Source of the DNA: a virus
Virus record (IMG/VR): IMGVR_UViG_3300028558_000791
Coordinates: 186,001 to 250,000 of that record
DNA length: 64,000 bases
Reading direction: 5' to 3' (one strand)
How positions within the stretch are numbered: the first letter of the stretch is position 1; each line of letters opens with the position of its first letter. Both the position numbers and the translations under genes were made by a program. The notes beneath the pieces were generated by a model. The model was not told the DNA's origin, ran no database searches, and saw nothing but the letters and a program-made list of their open reading frames with translations. Positions 34,095 to 41,267 of the stretch are shown piece by piece.

Positions 34095-34459
34095 TGCCAC
34101 TCGCACTAAACTGTACGAATACACACGTAGATAAATTTGGTAAGAAGAGACACTGTGGTCAAGTAGAACCATATATGGATCCCAAGACTGAGCAAGTGTT
34201 TTGTCCACTATGTGATAATGAGATGCCTAATGTAACTCACTTTACTAAAGTGACGTTAAAGAATCTTAGACAATTCCGCACAAAGCCACAGATTCCGTTT
34301 GGGGTCAAGTGTCAAAAGTGTGGAAAAGAGGCTCAGCCGGCGATAGTCAACGATGATATAGTATGTCCGTCGTGTGCTAATCCGCACAGCCACCTGAGCG
34401 AGCCGTTCAAAATGATGTTGAAGGATAAGCTCCGAACCGTTAATAAAGACGTCACTTAA
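34094..34459 (+). CDS. Hypothetical double zinc-ribbon protein
   Basis: 121 residues with four cysteine sets: Cys7/Cys21, Cys37/Cys40, then CQKC and CPSC. Two zinc ribbons are likely. It lies between DnaJ and the TOPRIM protein with no gaps, so it could serve the primase half as a zinc subunit, which is speculative. Basic C-terminus. No named family. Confidence 0.72.
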   Translation: MPLALNCTNTHVDKFGKKRHCGQVEPYMDPKTEQVFCPLCDNEMPNVTHFTKVTLKNLRQFRTKPQIPFGVKCQKCGKEAQPAIVNDDIVCPSCANPHSHLSEPFKMMLKDKLRTVNKDVT

Positions 34460-35224
34460 ATGCTAGAAAAAATAGTTGAGTCGTGCCGCTTTCTGTTGGA
34501 AAACTATCCGGATGCGCGGCCCAGTAAGTCGTATCTCGACTCTCGCCTTAAAGGGGCAAGCCAGGAAGATTTCCGGTTTGGCTACTTCCCAGGGGTAGAA
34601 AACATTTCTGTACTCGCCGATTTGGTGGGTGAAGAATTTTTACAGAAGGAGAAGCTGCTCTTCGTAAAAGATATAGAGGATTCCCTTTTCCCTCGTAAAG
34701 TGCAGTCCTGTTACTTTGAGGACCACCCTCTGGTTATGCCATTCCGCGATCCCTACGGAAGAGTGGCTGGGCTGATTGGGCGCACCATCCTCTCTGATAA
34801 AGAGCAGAAAGAAAAGAATATCTCTAAATACAAGAATACTAAATTCGAAAAGGGAAGTCTTCTATTTGGTCTTTATGAGAATAAGCAACATATATTAGAC
34901 CGAAAGTTCGTTTATATCGTAGAAGGACAAATCGATGTTATAAAGGCATCTGAGATAGGTTTAAGAAATATTGTTGCTTTAGGTAATTCTTCTATCACAT
35001 CCTATCAATTTTCTGTCATTAGCAGATACTCCAGTAACCTGTTTTTGTTATTGGATAATGATGAAGCTGGCCAAAAAGGGAGGAAACAGATCATTAGTAA
35101 GTTTGGCCACTTGGCCAACATTCGTAATTTTTACATACCAGACGACTACAAAGACATCGATGAATACATCACTAAGGGGGGAGTTAGTGATCAGGAAGAA
35201 TTGTCTTTTGGCGTCAAGGATTGA
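34460..35224 (+). CDS. TOPRIM catalytic half of a DnaG-like primase
   Basis: 254 residues. DnaG core blocks: DPYGRVAGLIGRTI, KYKNTKFEKGSLLFGL, then the TOPRIM signature with Glu155 in YIVEGQIDV and Asp199/Asp201 in LLLDNDEAGQKGRKQ. These acids bind the metal ions for primer synthesis. There is no CHC2 zinc finger and no helicase-binding domain in this protein. The finger is at 12572-13084. It starts directly after the previous stop. Activity presumably requires the two halves to meet. Confidence 0.88.
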   Translation: MLEKIVESCRFLLENYPDARPSKSYLDSRLKGASQEDFRFGYFPGVENISVLADLVGEEFLQKEKLLFVKDIEDSLFPRKVQSCYFEDHPLVMPFRDPYGRVAGLIGRTILSDKEQKEKNISKYKNTKFEKGSLLFGLYENKQHILDRKFVYIVEGQIDVIKASEIGLRNIVALGNSSITSYQFSVISRYSSNLFLLLDNDEAGQKGRKQIISKFGHLANIRNFYIPDDYKDIDEYITKGGVSDQEELSFGVKD

Positions 35225-35256
35225 AATTTATTAAGAAATTTCCATCTTTCCCTTAT

Positions 35257-35264
35257 TGATATAT
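35257..35264 (+). promoter_or_regulatory. Proposed phage promoter core TGATATAT
   Basis: Exact octamer in the 74-base gap, 34 bases before the ATG at 35299; the message would keep the GGGG ribosome-binding site. Confidence 0.55.
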
Positions 35265-35298
35265 TGTGATTGTGTCTTTCAGTATCTAGGGGTAAAAG

Positions 35299-35739
35299 AT
35301 GGAACGCAGAAAAAACAGATCAGATAAGTATCAGTGGGTATTACTCGAAACAGTTTGTTCAAACGATATGATGGAGGCATTTTGCAATGAGGATAGTATC
35401 TCTGCAAGGCTCAATCCGTTTGACTACAACGAGGACCTAATCGAGCTAGAAGAGCAGCTCAAGAAAGAATTTTGGAGAGTCGTAGATACCCTATTGACCC
35501 CAAGACAAAGAGAAGTCATTCGACTTTATGCAGACGGCTATACTCAAATGGAGATTGCCAAGATGCTAAATGTCAACCAAAGTTCAATAACGAAAAGTTT
35601 GAACGGAAATGTAGACTATAAGAACGGAAAGAAAATCTACGGTGGCGCTCGTAAAAAGATCAGAAAGATTATCGAAAATGATGAGAAGATCAAGGATATT
35701 CTGAAAAAGATGAGTGACGCAAGAGACGAAAAATGGTGA
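35299..35739 (+). CDS. Sigma-70 region-4-like helix-turn-helix protein
   Basis: 146 residues. Residues about 66-101 match region 4 of sigma-70 factors (LTPRQREVIRLYADGYTQ then EIAKMLNVNQSSITKSL). No region 2 is visible, so it would not itself read a -10 element in the usual way. It may be a reduced phage sigma factor, like small late sigma factors, or a plain transcription regulator. It has its own proposed TGATATAT promoter. Likely candidate for controlling those promoters, by inference only. Confidence 0.75.
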   Translation: MERRKNRSDKYQWVLLETVCSNDMMEAFCNEDSISARLNPFDYNEDLIELEEQLKKEFWRVVDTLLTPRQREVIRLYADGYTQMEIAKMLNVNQSSITKSLNGNVDYKNGKKIYGGARKKIRKIIENDEKIKDILKKMSDARDEKW

Positions 35740-35746
35740 AAATTCG

Positions 35747-35769
35747 ACATCAGTGATATATGCTGATGT
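35747..35769 (+). promoter_or_regulatory. TGATATAT within an inverted repeat before the GIY-YIG gene
   Basis: ACATCAG (35747-35753) and CTGATGT (35763-35769) are reverse complements that flank TGATATAT at 35754-35761. The ATG at 35770 directly follows the right arm. If used as a promoter the message would be leaderless or nearly so. Confidence 0.55.
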
Positions 35770-36450
35770 ATGAGAGTTTATTATCTTTACAAGATCACTA
35801 ATACGTTTAACGGTAAGATTTACATAGGACAAAGTGTGAACCCACGTTCACGTTGGTACGGACATAAAAAAGAAGCGGAACGTGAAGTTCCACGAATGGT
35901 AATAGCCAGAGCTATCAAAAAATATGGTAGCTCTGGTTTTCTATTTGAGTTAATAGCTTGCTGCTCTAATCAAGAAGATACCAATGAAATAGAGACGGAA
36001 CTCGTACGACAATATGATAGTAGAAATTCTGAAAAAGGATATAATATTGCACTCGGTGGTATGAACGCCCCCAAAACCGAAGAGTGGAAACGTAAGGTTT
36101 CAGAAAAACTAATGGGTCATGAAGTGACACAGCAAACTCGTGACAAAGTTTCTAAAGGTAATACCGGCAAAGTGCGCTCTGAAGAGTTCAAAAAAGACGT
36201 AGGAGATTTTTGGCGAGGTAAAGAGCGTTCGGAAGAGCATCGAGATAATTTATCAGAGGCTCTTAAGGGCAATCAGAATTGGTTGGGCAAGAAACATTCA
36301 GACGAATCTAAGCAAAAAATGTCACAAGCAAATAAGGGCCGAAGACCTGCCGAGATAACAATTCAAAAGTCTCTTGAGAAAACCAAAGGTAAGACCTGGA
36401 AAGTTATAGATGGCAAGAGAGTATGGGTGGATAATGGACAAAGAGACTGA
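35770..36450 (+). CDS. GIY-YIG homing-type endonuclease with NUMOD repeats
   Basis: 226 residues. N-terminal GIY-YIG nuclease: YYLYKITN, IYIGQS, the conserved Arg in PRSRWYGH, and Glu in ETELVRQY. The C-terminal half contains three or four NUMOD3-like DNA-binding repeats (KLMGHEVTQQTRDKVSKGN, FWRGKERSEEHRDNLSEA, GKKHSDESKQKMSQAN). Free-standing homing nucleases of this type are common in large phages and spread by cutting genomes that lack them. No intron boundary was recognised around it. Confidence 0.92.
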   Translation: MRVYYLYKITNTFNGKIYIGQSVNPRSRWYGHKKEAEREVPRMVIARAIKKYGSSGFLFELIACCSNQEDTNEIETELVRQYDSRNSEKGYNIALGGMNAPKTEEWKRKVSEKLMGHEVTQQTRDKVSKGNTGKVRSEEFKKDVGDFWRGKERSEEHRDNLSEALKGNQNWLGKKHSDESKQKMSQANKGRRPAEITIQKSLEKTKGKTWKVIDGKRVWVDNGQRD

Positions 36451-36640
36451 TGAACAGTATGCGGAAAGAATTGGTTCGCTTCGTAAAATCTATAAAGTAA
36501 TGGATTTTCTTGAAATCCCATACGACTTTGAGTATGATGGTGATGAGGGTATGAATGTAAGAGATTTATACGATATCCTTATGGATGATGAAAAACTACG
36601 AGTTTTAGTCTCTAAACTTAGGAATAAAGCCTTTTGGTAA
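36434..36640 (+). CDS. Small acidic hypothetical protein
   Basis: 68 residues from ATG 36434 (GGGTGG upstream); an ATG at 36410 is also in frame. It overlaps the end of the GIY-YIG gene by 17 bp. Rich in Asp and Glu, with helices such as LYDILMDDEKLRVLVSKL. Could be a partner of the nuclease or an unrelated host-directed small protein. Not recognised. Confidence 0.6.
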   Translation: MDKETDEQYAERIGSLRKIYKVMDFLEIPYDFEYDGDEGMNVRDLYDILMDDEKLRVLVSKLRNKAFW

Positions 36641-36647
36641 CAAAAGC

Positions 36648-36685
36648 GTGGTAATAATCTGAAATCTACCTAGTAGGTTTACCAC
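36648..36685 (+). promoter_or_regulatory. Inverted repeat before the head-gene block
   Basis: GTGGTAA (36648-36654) and TTACCAC (36679-36685) are perfect reverse complements, with a smaller ACCT-AGT-AGGT repeat nested inside. They lie in the 116-base gap that precedes the structural block. No T-run follows. Confidence 0.45.
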
Positions 36686-36756
36686 CAATAAAGTGCAGAA
36701 TTAGTATCAATATTACTCTATTTAATGTAGGTATGTTCTGTTTAACGGGAGACACG

Positions 36757-37218
36757 ATGCCAAAATTTTCGATAGATTACTCAGGCTTGACCAAACTAAC
36801 AAAGAAAGCATATCGTCTTGCTGATGTAAAAGATCAGTTGGAAACTGTGGCTTTTGATGTGGTTAGGTTCAAGGATAGCGACAAGGGTGCAGACCTTTGG
36901 CAGATCCAAAGCGCAGATGATGGTGATTACATCGTTGCTCTATATGATAACGAGGAAGTCGAAAAGACCGCTTCTTCCAACCCTTGGGGTGTGTTCGTGA
37001 CCAAGAATGGTTGCGACTTGCAAATATCTTACAAGGGTGACCCCCTTGTAAGATTAGCCTCAGCTAAGCTTGGTATTCCAAGTTCAGAGCTGCACAAGGC
37101 TGAGCAGTACCTACCAGAAAAACTAGCCGCTAACAAAAAGCTCGTCAAGGCTTTGTTGAGCGAGCTAAGCGAAGCAGCTAGACAAGAGGTATCAAGACGA
37201 TACCCAGAACTGGTTTAA
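36757..37218 (+). CDS. Hypothetical protein, first gene of head block
   Basis: 153 residues from ATG 36757, which has GGGAG upstream; an ATG at 36733 is less well supported. Folded-looking: DLWQIQSADDGDYIVALY and NPWGVFVTKNGCDLQISY form strand pairs, and the C-terminal half is helical (KKLVKALLSELSEAARQEV). No family recognised. First of a long run of genes that leads to terminase and portal. Confidence 0.7.
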   Translation: MPKFSIDYSGLTKLTKKAYRLADVKDQLETVAFDVVRFKDSDKGADLWQIQSADDGDYIVALYDNEEVEKTASSNPWGVFVTKNGCDLQISYKGDPLVRLASAKLGIPSSELHKAEQYLPEKLAANKKLVKALLSELSEAARQEVSRRYPELV

Positions 37219-37233
37219 CGGAATAGGTATTCA

Positions 37234-38832
37234 ATGAGCTTTGATAAAATACATCAACTAGTCGGTTCCTTAGCAAAAGCAGTGGACGAAAATCAAAGGA
37301 TTCCAACTCCAATTTTAGCTGCTAAGCTAGCACGTTATGTTGAAGTCTATCCTCAAGATAAAACTCTTGGATCTATGTCCAGAATTATCGACAAGATGGT
37401 CGACAACAATACAAACTTCATTCGTAAAGCCGAGCTAAAGTCGCTTTACGGAAAACTGTATCAACATGGCACTAAGGTTGCTGAGTTGCTATCAGAGGAG
37501 CTTGGCGAGACTGCCGAGCCAGAAATTACTACTTATCAGCGCGATGAAGCTGTTCAAGCCAATCCATATCACGTAGGTGATCAGGTTTTAGCTAGTGCTT
37601 TAGAGAGCGTATTCGATAAGCACCTACCACTCAAGATGTACTCACAACCAGTAGCCGAAAAAGCTATGAGATCAGTGGGTACAACTTTGGATGCTTGGAA
37701 TCTCAGACCATCTCACTTGACCGTAAGTGATGGTAACGATAAGTTCATCGTAATCAAAGCTGACTACGAAACTCCAAAGGGTGTTACTAGCTTTTACGTT
37801 CCAGTAGAAGTTACTAAGAATAATGTAGTCGAACCAGACGTATTCATGGGAAATACTGGTCCAGAAGACCTCAACCACACTACTATCAAGGCATATCTAA
37901 AGCAACAGGCCGGCACCAAGACTAAGATTGGCGCTGCTGATATCCTAACTGCTTTGACTCATGCCGCTAGTGATAAGCGTGAAGTATCTGCCGCTGAACT
38001 AGCTGTTACCCGTTTGAACGCAGAACGTCAAGGTAAGTCAGAGTTTTTCCAGGGACAAGTAGTTGGACTTAAGGTAGATGCCGCTGCTAAGGCAGATGTT
38101 GCTCTTCCAAAGTCTGATGAGTTTGTTTCTTTCGAAGATAAATTCACTACTCCACAAGGCTTGGCCTCTTGGAGATTTGGTGCAGATAAAGTTGGTACTG
38201 CTAAGGCTCACATCTCTCGTGAACTACAATCCATGGGATTTGCTACCCACCAAATAGTTGTTACTGGTAATGACGAAAACACTATTTTCTGTGGAGTCTC
38301 CTTAGACACTGGAAAAGTTGCTTTCACGGTTCCAGTCAAAGTTGCCAATGATAAACTTCAGAAACCATCTATCATGTTGTGTAATGGCTCTATCTCTAGT
38401 TTTGATAGAAAAGGTATCAACGGTTTAGTTTCTGGAAATAAGACAGATGTTAAGGTTGCCGCAGTTGCTTCTAATATGTCTTCTCTCAAGCCAAGCGAGA
38501 TTGTCAGCAATCTACGTCAAGCTCTTGCTGAAGATAATTATGCCAAGGCAGAAGATGCTCTCAACGTACTAGCAAACGCTGGTGATGAAAAGGCTTATGC
38601 CCTTGCATTCCAGCTATACATGACCGGACTAGCTGGTGTCAAAACGGCTGAGACAAAGTGCTCTAAGATGATTAAGAGTGCTAACAGCGAATACCCAATC
38701 TGTTCACACACCGGATTGCCAACCAATAAGGTTTACCAAGACAAGAGTGGATATTGCCGTCCTCTATATCGTAAGGGTATGGATGAGACTTACGAAGGTG
38801 CATCCTTTATCAACGCTAAAATATTCGGGTGA
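37234..38832 (+). CDS. Large structural-type protein with a duplicated domain
   Basis: 532 residues. Two stretches (about residues 145-230 and 325-410) align to each other: LRPSHLTVSDGNDKFIVI...VTSFYVPVEVTKNNVVEPDV against FATHQIVVTGNDENTIFC...KVAFTVPVKVANDKLQKPSI. That points to a tandem duplication of a beta-rich domain. Helical regions join and flank them. The C-terminus (KCSKMIKSANSEYPICSHTG) has three cysteines. Probably a virion component by position and size, not identified. Confidence 0.7.
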   Translation: MSFDKIHQLVGSLAKAVDENQRIPTPILAAKLARYVEVYPQDKTLGSMSRIIDKMVDNNTNFIRKAELKSLYGKLYQHGTKVAELLSEELGETAEPEITTYQRDEAVQANPYHVGDQVLASALESVFDKHLPLKMYSQPVAEKAMRSVGTTLDAWNLRPSHLTVSDGNDKFIVIKADYETPKGVTSFYVPVEVTKNNVVEPDVFMGNTGPEDLNHTTIKAYLKQQAGTKTKIGAADILTALTHAASDKREVSAAELAVTRLNAERQGKSEFFQGQVVGLKVDAAAKADVALPKSDEFVSFEDKFTTPQGLASWRFGADKVGTAKAHISRELQSMGFATHQIVVTGNDENTIFCGVSLDTGKVAFTVPVKVANDKLQKPSIMLCNGSISSFDRKGINGLVSGNKTDVKVAAVASNMSSLKPSEIVSNLRQALAEDNYAKAEDALNVLANAGDEKAYALAFQLYMTGLAGVKTAETKCSKMIKSANSEYPICSHTGLPTNKVYQDKSGYCRPLYRKGMDETYEGASFINAKIFG

Positions 38833-38835
38833 ACC

Positions 38836-39663
38836 ATGAGAATAGCTAGGTTGGCAGACCTCTTAGCACACAAGTACGAGATGGTGTCTGAGGCCGCCCC
38901 CTCTGCTCAAGTGGTTAACGAAGTCAAAAGAGAACTCATCAATGCTTATAAGCTGTATGTCAATGGACAATCAGCTAAAGAGCCTATTCTACAAATGCTA
39001 GCTGATGCTGGCGAAACGTTCTCTAAAACATTAGTATCTATGTTCGAGGGCTTAATCGCTAGTATCGATAGTCATAGTAATTCCCAATTGTTCTTTAAGT
39101 TGAACAATATGTTGGGAATGATTAATGATATGAAGAATGACAAAGACTTCCCCGTTAGGTCATTCATTCATGATTCCGTCAGAGTCACCAAAGATTCTGA
39201 GAGAAATTATCGCGAACGTCTCAAGTCTAAGTTTGAGATGATCGTCTCTAGACTCTCCTCAATTTTAGAGAGAGAGGCTAAAAAATTACAAACCACATTG
39301 CCTCTAGGAACCCCTACTGGACTAGAAGGCGGCCGAGTTGAGCCACAAAGAAAAGAACTAAGCAAGGAAAAATTGCTTATGTTCATGAGGACTCCTGCGG
39401 CCCAATATTATGGGCTAGACAATATTGATATAATGACTAAAGCCCTTTCCTATAATGATGTGAAAGAAAAGATTACTACTCTTGTCAATGCTATTGATAG
39501 GGGTCATTTGCCGGCTGATGGGCCTGAAGTTATGGCTGAAACCCGTATGATTAAGAGCCGGTTGGATAGTAAACAGACTAATCTTCCGGCATTAGAGCAA
39601 ACACCTGAGAAACCGGCTCCTCCTGTTTCTCTCTTCGAGCAAGAGGAAGAAGATCCCAAATAA
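38836..39663 (+). CDS. Hypothetical head-block protein
   Basis: 275 residues, helical throughout, starting MRIARLADLLAHKYEMVS, an opening shared in style with the next gene (MRIAELLNAMASWL). Conserved-looking core NMLGMINDMKNDKDFPVRSF and a charged middle. The C-terminal 40 residues are Pro/Glu-rich and disordered. No family recognised. Confidence 0.7.
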   Translation: MRIARLADLLAHKYEMVSEAAPSAQVVNEVKRELINAYKLYVNGQSAKEPILQMLADAGETFSKTLVSMFEGLIASIDSHSNSQLFFKLNNMLGMINDMKNDKDFPVRSFIHDSVRVTKDSERNYRERLKSKFEMIVSRLSSILEREAKKLQTTLPLGTPTGLEGGRVEPQRKELSKEKLLMFMRTPAAQYYGLDNIDIMTKALSYNDVKEKITTLVNAIDRGHLPADGPEVMAETRMIKSRLDSKQTNLPALEQTPEKPAPPVSLFEQEEEDPK

Positions 39664-39674
39664 GAGGCTAAACT

Positions 39675-40388
39675 ATGAGAATCGCTGAACTATTAAATGC
39701 TATGGCTTCTTGGCTATCAAGCCCTAACAATGAAGCTATGTTGCTTGCTGAGTCCGATGAGAAGTGCATGCAAGTAGTGGCAGAGTCTTGTGTTCTAGCC
39801 GCTGAGCTACTCAAGAAAGCCGCTGTTGAAGTGGATACCCTTGAAGCTCCAACTGAGTCTGTTATCACTTCAGACTCCATCGAAGAGACTGCTGCTTTGG
39901 CAAACGCTTTCGATCAGTCTGGTGATCCTCAACTTAAGAGAATCGCATCCGTTCTAGACGAACTTCTTCTAACTATTGCTGCTCCACCAAACGCATACGC
40001 TGAGCGTAAGGATTTGGTTGATGCACGAGCTGATGCTCTGAAGAAGAAGTATGAGCAACCACGTGAAGACCTACACAAGTATAACCAAATTGGAAAGTCT
40101 GAGAAGGCTATTGAACAGAGTGGTTTTACTAAAGAATACAAGATTCTAGAGGCCCCACTAAGCTCACGTTACTGTCCAGATCATCCCGGCGCACAAATTG
40201 CCCGTGTTGGTGAACACATGTGGCAGTGCGATTTAGATAAGAAGACTTACAATTTTGAAACTGGATTTGAACTTGCTAATGGTTCAAAGGTGCCAGGTGG
40301 AGATGTCTCACAACAGACCAATGGTTTGGATACACCATTCCACGCCATCTTTGATACTCGTGAGGGCAGGCTCGGCTACAACAAGTGA
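39675..40388 (+). CDS. Hypothetical head-block protein with C-terminal zinc-ribbon-like part
   Basis: 237 residues. Helical N-terminal half with the Ala/Leu-rich segment CVLAAELLKKAAVEVDTL and ALANAFDQSGDPQLKRI; similar helical modules occur in other head-block proteins. The C-terminal part has RYCPDHPG ... HMWQCDLDKKTY, which could bind zinc. Tail ends RLGYNK. Not recognised. Confidence 0.7.
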   Translation: MRIAELLNAMASWLSSPNNEAMLLAESDEKCMQVVAESCVLAAELLKKAAVEVDTLEAPTESVITSDSIEETAALANAFDQSGDPQLKRIASVLDELLLTIAAPPNAYAERKDLVDARADALKKKYEQPREDLHKYNQIGKSEKAIEQSGFTKEYKILEAPLSSRYCPDHPGAQIARVGEHMWQCDLDKKTYNFETGFELANGSKVPGGDVSQQTNGLDTPFHAIFDTREGRLGYNK

Positions 40389-40402
40389 TTGATTGGTATA
40401 CA

Positions 40403-40552
40403 ATGGATCGGCATTTAGAAGAGTTTCAAGAGGCTATAGTAGAGGTTTTGTCACAGTTAGACTCGGGAATGGCTGAGCTTTTCTTAGACCGTTTCACGGA
40501 GATAATGAATGAACAAAAATGCACTCAAGAAAATTCTGGAACACCCAGATAA
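40403..40552 (+). CDS. 49-residue paralogue of the next gene's C-terminal domain
   Basis: Short reading frame in the 120-base gap. Its first 38 residues align with the C-terminal segment of the 252-residue protein encoded next: FQEAIVEVLSQLDSGMAELF against FHDVIRDVLSQLDLESSMLF, and both continue with a Phe-x-Glu-x-Met helix. That likeness supports it as a real gene or recent duplicate. It has no clear ribosome-binding site and overlaps the next gene by 44 bp in another frame. Could be a remnant of duplication rather than expressed. Confidence 0.5.
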   Translation: MDRHLEEFQEAIVEVLSQLDSGMAELFLDRFTEIMNEQKCTQENSGTPR

Positions 40553-41267
40553 AGATGAAATCATTGCTAAGTTAGTATTAGACTATCCTGCCAAAGATAT
40601 TCATGATTGGCTTGCTGGCAAATATACCAATGTCAGCGAAGCTAAATTCGTAGTGGCTGAAAAGTCAATTAAAGTATTCAAAGAGAACTATCTTGATGTC
40701 TATAGCATGATCCGTGAGGACATGATTAAAACCAAGCAGGCCGTAGCTACCAGTACGGAAGATCAGCTAGAGTTAGCTGTCAAGAGTAATCCAACTTACA
40801 AGAGTAAAATGTTGGAATTGGCTGGTAAAGAAATAGATGTCCGTTCTATGGTGGCACAATTGTGTTTAGCTATTGAAACGCGTTTAGGTCAGGTTTTTGA
40901 TGAAATTCAAGAAGACCCGCGTAATATCAATACTAAGATAGATCGTGTTCTAATCGAATATGGTGAGCTACTAGGCGGCTTATTGGAAAAGTATTACAAA
41001 TTTACTGAGAATCCGGCCGATTTGGTTGTCCAGCATAACGTGACTTTGCAGGTCGTGGATCAGCATATTTCGGTATTTCATGATGTAATCCGAGATGTTC
41101 TGTCTCAGTTAGATTTGGAAAGCTCCATGCTATTTATGGAATTATTTCAAGAGAAGATGGCTAGACTAAAGCCACCAGCTCTAGAGCAACCACTCAACAC
41201 TGACATGAAGCTTGCTGAGGCTAAACTACTCAACGAAACCATTAACAAAAAGTTGAATAACTCATAA
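40509..41267 (+). CDS. Helical head-block protein (possible small terminase or scaffold partner)
   Basis: 252 residues with a good GGAG site. Helical; opens with KKILEHPDKDEIIAKLVLDY and a segment DIHDWLAGKYTNVSEAKFVV that looks like a DNA-binding helix pair. The C-terminal domain (VFHDVIRDVLSQLDLESSML) is duplicated in the small upstream frame. Its position in the morphogenesis block and helical character are compatible with a small terminase, but no clear family match is visible, so that name is only a suggestion. Overlaps the next start by one base. Confidence 0.6.
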   Translation: MNKNALKKILEHPDKDEIIAKLVLDYPAKDIHDWLAGKYTNVSEAKFVVAEKSIKVFKENYLDVYSMIREDMIKTKQAVATSTEDQLELAVKSNPTYKSKMLELAGKEIDVRSMVAQLCLAIETRLGQVFDEIQEDPRNINTKIDRVLIEYGELLGGLLEKYYKFTENPADLVVQHNVTLQVVDQHISVFHDVIRDVLSQLDLESSMLFMELFQEKMARLKPPALEQPLNTDMKLAEAKLLNETINKKLNNS

